64,000 bases of DNA from Kutzneria buriramensis (lineage in GTDB: Bacteria; Actinomycetota; Actinomycetes; Mycobacteriales; Pseudonocardiaceae): the NCBI RefSeq assembly GCF_003387475.1, contig NZ_QUNO01000001.1:961242-1025241 (forward strand). Reading direction: 5' to 3'. Both the position numbers and the translations under genes were made by a program. Under the pieces are notes generated by a model, which saw only the letters and a program-made list of their open reading frames with translations, did no database searches and was not told the DNA's origin. Shown in pieces: positions 10,618-17,673 of the stretch (positions are counted from its first letter, which is position 1; each line of letters starts with the position of its first letter).

Positions 10618-10675
10618 CCCGCCCCGCCTCCTCCGGTTAACTCCGATGGGGGACAGTGTCGAGCCTGACGGACGG

Positions 10676-10709
10676 GTGAATCGCAAGCCACCTGCTTGCC
10701 ATAATTCAC
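10676..10709. promoter_or_regulatory. nested inverted repeat in the TIR / SLATT-like intergenic region
   Basis: GTGAAT ... ATTCAC encloses GCAAGC-CACCT-GCTTGC. It lies 59 bases upstream of the TIR start on the minus strand and overlaps a plus-strand CATAAT that could be a -10. This is the only strong symmetry in the 301-base gap between the divergent units, so it is a candidate shared operator. The rest of the gap (10710-10918) shows only possible promoter sequences, such as TTGACA about 24 bases before the downstream GTG, and no gene. Confidence 0.4.
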
Positions 10710-10918
10710 GGCGTGGCGCTACTCGGCGTCACGGATCATGAAGCCTTGTCACGTTCGGTCGTCGACCTGGTGTCGGCAGTCCTCCACCGTTCGCCGGGCC
10801 GGAATCACGGTGAGTCTGCTTTCCCTCGAAAACGGGACATGGACGCGTTCCGTGACTGTGGGCAGTGACGTATCTCTGGGGCTACGCTGCCGCACTTGAC
10901 ACCGTTAGGGATGGGTGC

Positions 10919-11611
10919 GTGGTGGTCGACCCGTGGTTTGTCGGGCTTTGTGTCGTGACCGTTCTGGCGATATCCAGCGCGGTCGCGATCGCGGTCTACA
11001 TGCGACCGACATTTCCGGTCGCGACCGCCGGCGGCGGCGCCGACGGGCCGTTCGCCGACGCCGATCTGATCGGCCCGGAACTGCGCGACTGGGCCGCGGC
11101 GCACTATCGGCGGACCGTGCCGGTGCTGCGGGTCTGGCAGCGCCGCGCGTGGCTCTACGGGGCCGCCCACTTCTACGCCGTCGGCTGGACCGTGCTGATC
11201 TCCCTGTCGCTGCCGTTCCTCATCCCCTACGTCACCGACGGCAACGGCTCGCGCCTGATGGTGCAGGCCCTGTCGGTGTTCGGCGCGGTGGTGTTCGGCC
11301 TGCACAGGACGTTCAAGGCCGAGGAGAACTACGGCAAGTACCGGCTGCACGAGTCCAGCGTCTACTCCCTGGTCCGCAAGCTCGTCGACGACCCCGACCA
11401 GCTCGGCGCCACCGATGCCGAGCGCCGTCGCCGCTACCTCGCGGAGATCGAGCGGATCCGGGAGCGCGCCCGCAACGACGAGATCAACAATCTGCCCAGT
11501 CCATCCTCTCCGCCCCGGGTCGGCCCGGTCACGCCCATTCCCGAGCAACGGGAATCCGACGGTTTTCGATCGGCCGCGCCGGGGCCATTGCGTGGAGGAG
11601 CTTCTCCGTGA
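10919..11611 (+). CDS. SLATT/DUF4231-like membrane protein
   Basis: A 230-residue protein with an N-terminal membrane helix (about 6-28) and a tight pair of helices (about 78-105 and 113-130), followed by a charged cytoplasmic helix: HRTFKAEENYGKYRLHESS, and ending IERIRERARNDEINNLP. This two-helix hairpin plus amphipathic tail is the layout of SLATT/DUF4231 pore-type effectors seen with SMODS, SLOG and TIR conflict systems. The extra first helix is unusual. GTG 10919 is chosen because AGGGATGGG precedes it; a longer start at GTG 10865 is possible. Its stop overlaps the next start (GTGA), giving an obligate two-gene unit divergent from the TIR gene. Confidence 0.55.
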   Translation: MVVDPWFVGLCVVTVLAISSAVAIAVYMRPTFPVATAGGGADGPFADADLIGPELRDWAAAHYRRTVPVLRVWQRRAWLYGAAHFYAVGWTVLISLSLPFLIPYVTDGNGSRLMVQALSVFGAVVFGLHRTFKAEENYGKYRLHESSVYSLVRKLVDDPDQLGATDAERRRRYLAEIERIRERARNDEINNLPSPSSPPRVGPVTPIPEQRESDGFRSAAPGPLRGGASP

Positions 11612-12114
11612 GTCACCGAACCCGGGTGAGCGGTGTGTGGACACCCTCACCGATAGAACGCGAGGCCGCGTGGGAGCTGTATGTCGAGCTCGCCACGAGG
11701 ATTACGACCGTGGAACAGAAACCGGGCGCCGGAATCGTTCGCGAGGAACTGAACAGCATTTACTCGCTGTTCGCGTGCACCCGGGACATCCTGCGCAAGT
11801 ACGGGCCCGAGCTCGCGCCGCGGGGCCGGGCCGGCGGTGTCACCTTCGCCGGCATCGCGGTGGAGATGGTGAACACCGTGCTGCGGCCGCTGCTCACCAA
11901 GTGGCACCCCGCGCTGGCCGAGTGGGAGGCGACCCGGCTGCCCGGCACCAGTGTCGTCGTGCACGAGCGGGGCTGGGAGCAGATCGACGTGCTGCGCACG
12001 GAGGTCGCCGAGACCCGGCACGTGCTGCTCGACCTGGCCACCGAACTGCACGACGCCATGCACATCGAGCCTGTGCTTTCGCCGCCCGTTCCGGGCGGGG
12101 CTCGGCCGCTCTGA
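11608..12114 (+). CDS. stand-alone copy of the TIR protein's C-terminal (WHPAL) domain
   Basis: A 168-residue soluble helical protein. Alignment by eye with residues about 500-590 of the TIR protein shows shared E-x-AA-x-x-x-x-x-ELA-x-R, the ISS/NS-I-x-S-x-F-x-x-TR block, GP-x-x, VLRP-[FL]-L-x-x-WHPAL and a following -[FW]E. I know no name for this domain. It is coupled to the upstream membrane protein by a GTGA overlap with GGAGGAG seven bases before the GTG. The shared domain suggests it links the TIR sensor to the membrane protein, or blocks that interaction. The last codons run into the flank of the repeat centred at 12164. Confidence 0.7.
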   Translation: MSHRTRVSGVWTPSPIEREAAWELYVELATRITTVEQKPGAGIVREELNSIYSLFACTRDILRKYGPELAPRGRAGGVTFAGIAVEMVNTVLRPLLTKWHPALAEWEATRLPGTSVVVHERGWEQIDVLRTEVAETRHVLLDLATELHDAMHIEPVLSPPVPGGARPL

Positions 12115-12128
12115 TCCGGTGCCTTCGC

Positions 12129-12199
12129 TTGCCGGATTTCGACCGCCGCGTCGGCTCCGTGGTGGGGCGCGTCGGGTGGCGGCGCTCGAAATCCGGCAA
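12129..12199. repeat. intergenic stem-loop repeat, family R2, copy 1
   Basis: Perfect 14 bp arms TTGCCGGATTTCGA (12129-12142) and TCGAAATCCGGCAA (12186-12199), with a further partly paired GC-rich interior. Similarity to copies at 31418-31486 (opposite orientation) and 58780-58851 extends into both flanks (roughly 12090-12235), including GGCTCGGCC on one side and GGC-GGGCCTCGCG-type sequence on the other, so the unit is about 150 bp. It fills the gap after the WHPAL gene. Confidence 0.75.
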
Positions 12200-12270
12200 C
12201 CGCTCCAGGCACCGGCGCGGCCTCGCGAATCCGGAGGAAGGGCGCGATGACACGCGACATGTAACGGGTT

Positions 12271-12795
12271 TCAGTCTTCGTCCGTGGCCAACGCCTCTTC
12301 GATCCAGGCGGCGACCGGGAGATCGCGGTTGGTGCACTCCGTGGCCAGCCGGATGGTCCAGCGCAGCGCCTGCATGACCACCGCCGCGACCTCGGTCGGC
12401 GCGGCGGTGCTCAGCGCGATGTCGATCTGCTCGCGGGCCGCGTCCTGGTCGCCGTGGACCTCGGCGAGCAGGGTGCGGACCGCGGTGCGCACGGGCGGGT
12501 CGGCGTCGTCGATGGAGACTTCCTGGCCGTCGGCGTCGTAGACCTGCATCTTGACCGGGGTGGCCCCGCCGGAACCGAGCGCGGCGACCATCTCGCTGCA
12601 CTCGCGGAACAGCATCAGCACGAGCTCCTTGCCGTCCACGTCGCCGGCCGGCGAGGTGTCGACGAAGGTGGTCAGCAGGCTGATGGCGGCGCCGTCGTCG
12701 CCCGCCTGGGCGGCGGCGAGCGCCTCGCCAGCCGTGCTGACCATGCGCTGTCGTCGGTCCGGATCCTGTGGGTCCACCGGCCCATCTTGCAACAC
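12271..12795 (-). CDS. hypothetical protein
   Basis: A 174-residue, strongly acidic, probably helical cytoplasmic protein with no signal peptide or membrane helix. I recognise no family. Features visible are an Ala-rich N-terminal helix, a short central beta-type segment VKMQVYDADGQEVS and a C-terminal helix pair around VVMQALRWTIRLA. The GTG at 12795 gives the longest frame, but neither it nor the internal ATG at 12744 has a good ribosome-binding site, so the start is uncertain. It is separated from the WHPAL gene by the R2 repeat and faces it convergently, so it is unlikely to be cotranscribed with the TIR locus. Confidence 0.6.
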   Translation of the reverse strand: MLQDGPVDPQDPDRRQRMVSTAGEALAAAQAGDDGAAISLLTTFVDTSPAGDVDGKELVLMLFRECSEMVAALGSGGATPVKMQVYDADGQEVSIDDADPPVRTAVRTLLAEVHGDQDAAREQIDIALSTAAPTEVAAVVMQALRWTIRLATECTNRDLPVAAWIEEALATDED

Positions 12796-12832
12796 AACGG
12801 GGACCGGCGGTGATCCAATCGGCCGTCCGGGT

Positions 12833-13675
12833 TCAGGAGTGCTTGAAACGCCAGGTCTTCGAGTCCGTGAGCACGCAGAAGCCCGGCGACATCACGACCA
12901 CGCGCAGCGTGCCGTCGCGCATGTCGTAGTCCATGCCCTCGACCTCGAACGTGCCGGTGCACGAGCTCTGGAGCGGCAGCTGACCGAGAGCGCTCACATG
13001 GGCGGTCACGTCGGCGCCGTTCAGCGGACCGCTCAGATCCAGTTGCAGCAACGGCTTCGTCACACCGTAGAGCGTTCCGTCCGAGTCGTCCGAAGAGCAC
13101 AGCAACTGCGTCGAGGAGGTGAAGTCGCAGCCCTGGATGTCGTTGATCGGGTGGTCGGGGCGGATGGCGAAGGCGTAGGGCAGGTTCTGGTTCGGCGTGG
13201 TGAACCGGACACCCGGCATCGGATACACCAGCAGACGGTCCATGGTGCCCCACTCGCCGGACACCAGCCACTGTCCGTCCGGCGAGACGGCGGCGAACGA
13301 GTTGTTCAGCGCCTCCCAGGACTCCAGCTTGTGCGTGTACTCCGACCAGGCGCCGTTGGGGGCCTGGACCCGGAACATCTTGGCGCCGTTGTTGTCGCTC
13401 TGGTACGGCTCCACGTAGTAGCCCAGCCGCGAACCCGGGTCGCCGACGTGGTTCCAGCCCTTGGCGGAATCGGCGATCGGGATGGTGGAGATCCCGGTGT
13501 ACTGGATGAAGCTGCCGTTCGGGCGAATCACCGTGGCCAGGCCCTGACTCTCGTCCAGCGCCCTGGCGTGGTCGGAGCCCTGGATCACCCAGGCCCCGGT
13601 GTCGGCGTTCGCGATGCCCGGCACGATCACGGCGATGGCGACCGCGAGCGCCGCGGCCAGCGCCTTCCTGCCCAT
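12833..13675 (-). CDS. secreted protein of unknown function, beta-rich
   Basis: A 280-residue exported protein. Residues 1-24 are a clear Sec signal peptide ending ANA/DTG. The mature part has repeated beta-type segments with patterns such as VSPDGQWLVSGEW and AIRPDHP that recall beta-propeller blades, plus four cysteines in its second half. No catalytic motif is apparent. It could be a propeller-type binding protein. It is transcribed toward the 174-residue hypothetical gene (37 bp gap), so the two may form a unit. The family is not recognised. Confidence 0.7.
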   Translation of the reverse strand: MGRKALAAALAVAIAVIVPGIANADTGAWVIQGSDHARALDESQGLATVIRPNGSFIQYTGISTIPIADSAKGWNHVGDPGSRLGYYVEPYQSDNNGAKMFRVQAPNGAWSEYTHKLESWEALNNSFAAVSPDGQWLVSGEWGTMDRLLVYPMPGVRFTTPNQNLPYAFAIRPDHPINDIQGCDFTSSTQLLCSSDDSDGTLYGVTKPLLQLDLSGPLNGADVTAHVSALGQLPLQSSCTGTFEVEGMDYDMRDGTLRVVVMSPGFCVLTDSKTWRFKHS

Positions 13676-13829
13676 GTGCCCAACCCTTCGTCGGTGGACG
13701 GCCGTGCCTAGGCGTACCAGTCGACGGGCAGAATCTGAAGAATTTTCACGAAAGCGGCGGTGACCGCCCGGATAACTGTGAACGATCCGGGCTTTCTCGC
13801 GGGCGGGCGGCGATCTTACCCTCGGCTTT

Positions 13830-13848
13830 GTTAGGGAACTTCCCTAAC
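13830..13848. promoter_or_regulatory. operator-like palindrome upstream of a secreted-protein gene
   Basis: GTTAGGGA-ACT-TCCCTAAC, perfect 8 bp arms, 25 bases before the ATG at 13874 and immediately upstream of the ribosome-binding site. Size and symmetry suit a dimeric repressor. The cognate regulator is not identifiable here. The remaining gap (13676-13829) shows nothing else distinct. Confidence 0.5.
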
Positions 13849-13873
13849 TGGCACCAAGTTCGAGGAGGTGTGC

Positions 13874-14380
13874 ATGAAAAGCAAGCTGCTGGTCGCCCTG
13901 CTCGGCATCGGCTTGCTGTTCGCGGGAGCCGCCCCTGCCCAGGCCGCCGCGTCGCCGCACAGCACCACGTACACGATGTACGTGACGCTCTACGGGGCCC
14001 TGGACAACGACCCGCCCGGCAGCGCCGCCATCGCCTACCCGCAGATCCACTCGCAGGCGGGCGGCACCGGCACGTACAGCAACCCGGTCACGTTCGCGAC
14101 CAACAAGTCGGAACTGGCCCCCGGCACCCGGGTGTACTACTCCTACTTGAAGAAGTACTTCATCATGGAGGACGACTGCGCCCAGTGCGACTCCGACTGG
14201 AACAGCGGGAAGAAGCGCCACATCGACCTGTGGGCCGGCAACTCGACCAACTCGGGGATCCTCGCCTGTGAGGACAAGCTGACCCGCAGTGGCTCGGTGA
14301 TCGTCAACCCGGCGTCCAATCTGACCGTGGACACGACGCCGATCTTCAACACCAGCACGCACAAGTGCTACTCACCGTGA
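13874..14380 (+). CDS. small secreted double-psi-barrel-like protein
   Basis: A 168-residue exported protein with signal peptide 1-25 (AQA/AAS). The mature domain contains TGTYSNPVTFATNK, LAPGTRVYY, KKYFIMEDDC and IDLWAG in the order expected for a 3D/double-psi beta-barrel fold as in RlpA- and expansin-like proteins, where GT and D-x-W strands line the barrel. Four cysteines suggest two disulfides. Function is unknown; cell-wall or carbohydrate binding is the usual theme. ATG 13874 is preferred because GGAGG lies five bases upstream. The palindrome at 13830 probably controls it. Confidence 0.65.
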   Translation: MKSKLLVALLGIGLLFAGAAPAQAAASPHSTTYTMYVTLYGALDNDPPGSAAIAYPQIHSQAGGTGTYSNPVTFATNKSELAPGTRVYYSYLKKYFIMEDDCAQCDSDWNSGKKRHIDLWAGNSTNSGILACEDKLTRSGSVIVNPASNLTVDTTPIFNTSTHKCYSP

Positions 14381-14395
14381 TCAAGCGGTGACGCA

Positions 14396-14423
14396 GTGGT
14401 CCGGTAACGCCGCACCGGGCCAC
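14396..14423 (+). terminator. terminator hairpin after the secreted barrel protein
   Basis: GTGGTCCGGT / ACCGGGCCAC, a 10 bp stem with one G-T pair and an 8-base loop, starting 15 bases after the stop at 14380. It separates that gene from the NiCoT gene. Confidence 0.55.
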
Positions 14424-14522
14424 CCGATGTGAAATTTCTCCGGCGTTGAACGCTGTCGCCAAAGGGTTGCAAGTACCAGAATCGCCCTGTTGCATCCCCT
14501 AGCTCGAAAGAGGCGCGGCGAC

Positions 14523-15608
14523 ATGGCGGACACCCTCGATCGGACCCGGCCGCTGGCGCGGTCGGAGTGGGCCAGCATCGGCGGCATGGCCGCCTTCGTG
14601 CTCGCCCTGCACGTGATCGGCTGGGGATCGCTGCTCCTCCTCATCTCGCCGGCCAACTACCAGATCGGCAACGGCCAGGTCTTCGGCGTCGGCCTCGGGC
14701 TCACCGCGTACACCCTGGGGCTGCGGCACGCCTTCGACGCCGACCACATCGCCGCCATCGACAACACCACGCGGAAGCTGATGTCCGAGGGCAAGCGCCC
14801 GCTGTCGGTCGGCTTCTGGTTCTCGCTGGGCCACTCCTCCGTCGTGTTCGGGCTGTGCGTGCTGCTCGCGTTCGGCGTGCGGGCGCTGGCCGGCGAGGTC
14901 ACCGACGACAACTCCCCGCTGCACAGCTGGACCGGCATCGTCGGCACCCTGGTGTCGGGCACCTTCCTGGTGCTGATCGGCGTGCTCAACCTGGTGGTGA
15001 TGGCGCAGATCGTCAAGGTGTTCCGCAAGATGCGCGGCGGCGAGTTCGACGAGGCCGAGCTGGAGCGCCGGCTGGACGAGCGCGGCTTCATGAACCGGAT
15101 CCTGCGCGGGCTGACCAAGGCGATCAGCAGGCCGTGGCAGATGTACCCGACCGGCCTGCTGTTCGGCCTCGGTTTCGACACCGCCACCGAGGTGTCGCTG
15201 CTCGTGCTGGCCGGCGGCGCCGCGGCGTTCTCCCTGCCGTGGTACGCGATCCTGACGCTGCCGGTGCTGTTCGCCGCCGGCATGAGCCTGTTCGACTCGA
15301 TCGACGGCTGCTTCATGAACTTCGCCTACGGCTGGGCGTTCGCCAAGCCGGTGCGCAAGGTCTTCTACAACATCACCGTGACCGGGCTGTCGGTGGTGGT
15401 CGCGCTGGGGATCGGCGTGATCGAGCTGCTCCAGCTGCTGGCCGAGAAGCTGGACGCGACCACCGGTGTGCTCGGCTGGATCGACGGCCTCGACCTGAAC
15501 GTGGTCGGCTACGTGATCGTCGGCCTGTTCGTGGTGACCTGGCTGGTGGCGCTCGCGGTGTGGCGGTTCGGCCGCATCGAGGAGCGCTGGTCGGTCGAGA
15601 CGTCCTAG
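14523..15608 (+). CDS. nickel/cobalt transporter, NiCoT family
   Basis: A 361-residue membrane protein of about eight helices. Helix II carries the metal-selectivity signature H-A-F-D-A-D-H (H69, D74, H75), followed by GFWFSLGHSSVVF and LLFGLGFDTATE, all hallmarks of NiCoT permeases (HoxN/NixA type), which import Ni2+ or Co2+ at high affinity. ATG 14523 is chosen over an in-frame TTG at 14490 because AAAGAGG is correctly spaced. No cobalamin riboswitch was seen upstream; two TTGCAA/T half-sites at 14467 and 14490 might bind a metal regulator. It converges on the flavoprotein gene with a 4 bp overlap. Confidence 0.93.
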   Translation: MADTLDRTRPLARSEWASIGGMAAFVLALHVIGWGSLLLLISPANYQIGNGQVFGVGLGLTAYTLGLRHAFDADHIAAIDNTTRKLMSEGKRPLSVGFWFSLGHSSVVFGLCVLLAFGVRALAGEVTDDNSPLHSWTGIVGTLVSGTFLVLIGVLNLVVMAQIVKVFRKMRGGEFDEAELERRLDERGFMNRILRGLTKAISRPWQMYPTGLLFGLGFDTATEVSLLVLAGGAAAFSLPWYAILTLPVLFAAGMSLFDSIDGCFMNFAYGWAFAKPVRKVFYNITVTGLSVVVALGIGVIELLQLLAEKLDATTGVLGWIDGLDLNVVGYVIVGLFVVTWLVALAVWRFGRIEERWSVETS

Positions 15609-16684
15609 CGGTAGGCGTACCAGCGGGCGCCGCGGACGATCGATTCCTTGACCACCACGGCGAACCGGCCGGTGAAGACCGTCCGCTTCGGACGGTCCAT
15701 GGCGTCGACCAGCTGCACCAGCGCGTCCTTGCGGCCGAGGCTGATGCACTGGAGGTAGTACCGGTACGCGAACGGCTTCGGCTCCTCGCCCTTGAGCCGG
15801 GTGGCGATCGCGCCGGCGGCGTAGAGCGCCATCGGACCGGCGGTGGCGCAGGCCATCCGCAGCTCCTGGCCGTCGATCCGGGCCACCGCGCTGTCGCCGA
15901 CGGCGTAGATGTCCGGGTGCGACACCGAACGCTGCGTCCGGTCCACGACGATCCGTCCACCGTGGTCGGTCTCGATGCCGCTGTCGGCGGCCAGCGTCGG
16001 CACGCGGAATCCCGTTGCCCAGATGGTGAGGTCGGTGGCCGGCTCGTCGCCGTCGGTCAGCACCACGCTGTCCGCCAACACCTTCGCCACCCTCGCTCCC
16101 GTACGGACCTCGATCCGCAGCCGGCGGAACACGCGGTCCAGGTGCTGGCGGGCGTTTGCCGACAGCCGCGAGCCCGGGGCGTGGCCGGCGACCATCCGCA
16201 CGTGCAGGTTCGGGTGCGACTCGGCCAGCTCGGTCGCCGCCTCGATGGCGGTCAGACCGCCGCCGACCACCGTGACGGTTCCCTTGGCCGGCACCAGGTC
16301 CCGCACCCTCGCGGCGTCGGCCAGGCCGGCGACGGTGAGGGCGTTCTCCGCCACGCCCGGCACGCCGTGGTCGTCGGCGACGCTGCCGAGCGCGTAGACG
16401 AGTGTGTCGTACGGGATCGCGCGGCCGTCCACGTCGATCTCCTTGCGGGCCGGGTCGATCGCCGTCACGCGGCCGACGACCAGCTCGACTCCGGTGCCCC
16501 GCAACGACTCCGCCAGCGGGCTCGGGCGCAGCTGCTGGCCGGCGGCGAACTGGTGCAGCCGGATCCGCTCGACGAAGTCCGGGTGGGCGTTGACCAGCGT
16601 GATGTCCGCGCTGGTCCGCTTGGCGAGGCTCTTGACCGCGTTCAGGCCCGCGTAGCCGCCGCCGATGACAACGATGGTGGTCAT
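15605..16684 (-). CDS. NDH-2-like FAD/NAD(P) oxidoreductase
   Basis: A 359-residue pyridine nucleotide-disulfide type flavoprotein. The FAD fold GGGYAG is near residue 8, the NAD(P) fold VVGGGLTAIEAA near residue 148 and the second FAD motif IYAVGD near residue 260. It lacks a redox-active Cys pair and is shorter than respiratory NDH-2, matching the AIF/FSP1-like group that reduces quinones or small acceptors. ATG 16684 is supported by GGAGGGAC. It lies directly downstream of an ECF41 sigma gene; ECF41 genes are known to sit beside carboxymuconolactone decarboxylase, oxidoreductase or epimerase (COE) genes that they control, so this is the likely regulon member. Confidence 0.85.
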   Translation of the reverse strand: MTTIVVIGGGYAGLNAVKSLAKRTSADITLVNAHPDFVERIRLHQFAAGQQLRPSPLAESLRGTGVELVVGRVTAIDPARKEIDVDGRAIPYDTLVYALGSVADDHGVPGVAENALTVAGLADAARVRDLVPAKGTVTVVGGGLTAIEAATELAESHPNLHVRMVAGHAPGSRLSANARQHLDRVFRRLRIEVRTGARVAKVLADSVVLTDGDEPATDLTIWATGFRVPTLAADSGIETDHGGRIVVDRTQRSVSHPDIYAVGDSAVARIDGQELRMACATAGPMALYAAGAIATRLKGEEPKPFAYRYYLQCISLGRKDALVQLVDAMDRPKRTVFTGRFAVVVKESIVRGARWYAYR

Positions 16685-16725
16685 CTCAAGTCCCTCCACT
16701 TGGTGTGACGGGACTTGAACCGGGC

Positions 16726-16752
16726 AGCCGCGCGATTCCTGACAGCGCGGCT
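16726..16752 (-). terminator. hairpin between sigJ-like gene and flavoprotein gene
   Basis: AGCCGCGC / GCGCGGCT, 8 bp perfect arms with an 11-base loop, beginning at the sigma-factor stop codon. It probably terminates or attenuates read-through into the flavoprotein gene. Confidence 0.45.
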
Positions 16753-17614
16753 ATGTGTGCTGCGTCACCTGCTTCGTCAGGTACGTCAACTTGTCCGGGT
16801 TGGCGACCGCGCGGAAGGCGGTGATCAGGCCGTCCACGATCTGGAGGCTGATGGCGGTGGTCAGCGCGCCGTCGATGAAGATCAGGATGGCCGGCTCGCC
16901 GTTGAGCTCGTCGAAGCGGATCTCCACGCCGTCCACGGCGGTGGCCAGCCAGCCCAGGTACACCTTGGCCCGCTCGCGGCCGTGGATCGGCTTGCGCGCC
17001 GCGCGGGTCTTGCCGCCGCCATCCGCCCAGGCGACGACGTCCTCGGCCAGCATGCCCTCCAGCGCGGCCATGTTGCCGCTGCGCGCGGCGACCAGGAAGT
17101 TCTTGGTGATGCGCAGCTTCTCCTCGCCGTCCGGGTCGAACCGCGGCCGGTCCTGGGCCACCCGCTGCTTGGCCCGGTGGTAGAGCTGCTGGCAGTTCGC
17201 CTCCGTCAGGTCGAGCACGTCGGCGATCTCGCGGTGGCTGTACTCGAAGGCCTCCCGCAGCACGAAAACCGCCCGCTCGGCCGGCGTGAGCCGTTCCAGG
17301 AGCAGCAGGAACGCCATCGAGACGGATTCGCGCAGCTCGGCGGTGTCCAGCGGGGTGTACGCGGTCAGCAGCGGCTCCGGCAGCCACGGGCCGACGTAGC
17401 TCTCACGGCGGGCCCGCGCCGAGGTCAGGCGGGTCAGGCACAGATTGGTCAGCACCTTGGTCAGCCAGGCCGCCGGCTCGCGGATCTCGTCCTGGTCGGC
17501 GGCGTGCCAGCGCAGGTACGTGTCCTGCACCGCGTCCTCGGCCTCGGCGGCCGAGCCGAGCAGCCGATACGCCACCGCGAACAGGCGCTGCCGGTGTTGC
17601 TCGAAATCCGCCAC
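16751..17614 (-). CDS. ECF41-group RNA polymerase sigma factor (SigJ-like)
   Basis: A 287-residue ECF sigma factor: region 2 (AEDAVQDTYLRW), region 4 (LTPAERAVFVLREAFEYSHREIADVL) and a SnoaL-like C-terminal extension of about 110 residues. Three signatures of the ECF41 group are present: WLPEPL in the linker, DGGGK in the extension and NPDKL near the end. In this group the extension acts as a built-in regulator instead of an anti-sigma factor. GTG start with TAGACT just upstream, suggesting a short or absent leader. It is divergent from the MerR regulator and upstream of its probable target, the flavoprotein gene. Confidence 0.92.
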   Translation of the reverse strand: MADFEQHRQRLFAVAYRLLGSAAEAEDAVQDTYLRWHAADQDEIREPAAWLTKVLTNLCLTRLTSARARRESYVGPWLPEPLLTAYTPLDTAELRESVSMAFLLLLERLTPAERAVFVLREAFEYSHREIADVLDLTEANCQQLYHRAKQRVAQDRPRFDPDGEEKLRITKNFLVAARSGNMAALEGMLAEDVVAWADGGGKTRAARKPIHGRERAKVYLGWLATAVDGVEIRFDELNGEPAILIFIDGALTTAISLQIVDGLITAFRAVANPDKLTYLTKQVTQHT

Positions 17615-17635
17615 GGAATCGAGTCTAGGCGGGCC

Positions 17636-17666
17636 TTGCCCCTCTCGTAGCGAGAACTCCTAGCGT
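17636..17666 (+). promoter_or_regulatory. MerR-type promoter with 19 bp spacer, leaderless
   Basis: -35 TTGCCC (17636-17641) and -10 TAGCGT (17661-17666) are separated by exactly 19 bases, the over-long spacer typical of MerR-activated promoters. The palindrome TCTCG-TAG-CGAGA sits within the spacer. The ATG at 17674 is seven bases past the -10, so the transcript is probably leaderless. This predicts autoregulation by the downstream TipA-like protein. Confidence 0.65.
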
Positions 17667-17673
17667 GGTCCGC

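Noticed and set aside
14424..14522. Cobalamin riboswitch or Nur box before the NiCoT gene
   Set aside because: No B12 box found. TTGCAA and TTGCAT at 14467 and 14490 are direct, not inverted, and the spacing does not match the Nur consensus.
16684..16760. Minus-strand tRNA-like stretch with GGTTCAAGTCC T-loop, GTGACG/CGTCAC acceptor-like pairing and CACCA end
   Set aside because: Only 8 bases separate the T-loop from ACCA where 12 are needed, the T-stem would have 2 bp, and the 5' part is the coding end of the sigma gene. It does not make a tRNA.
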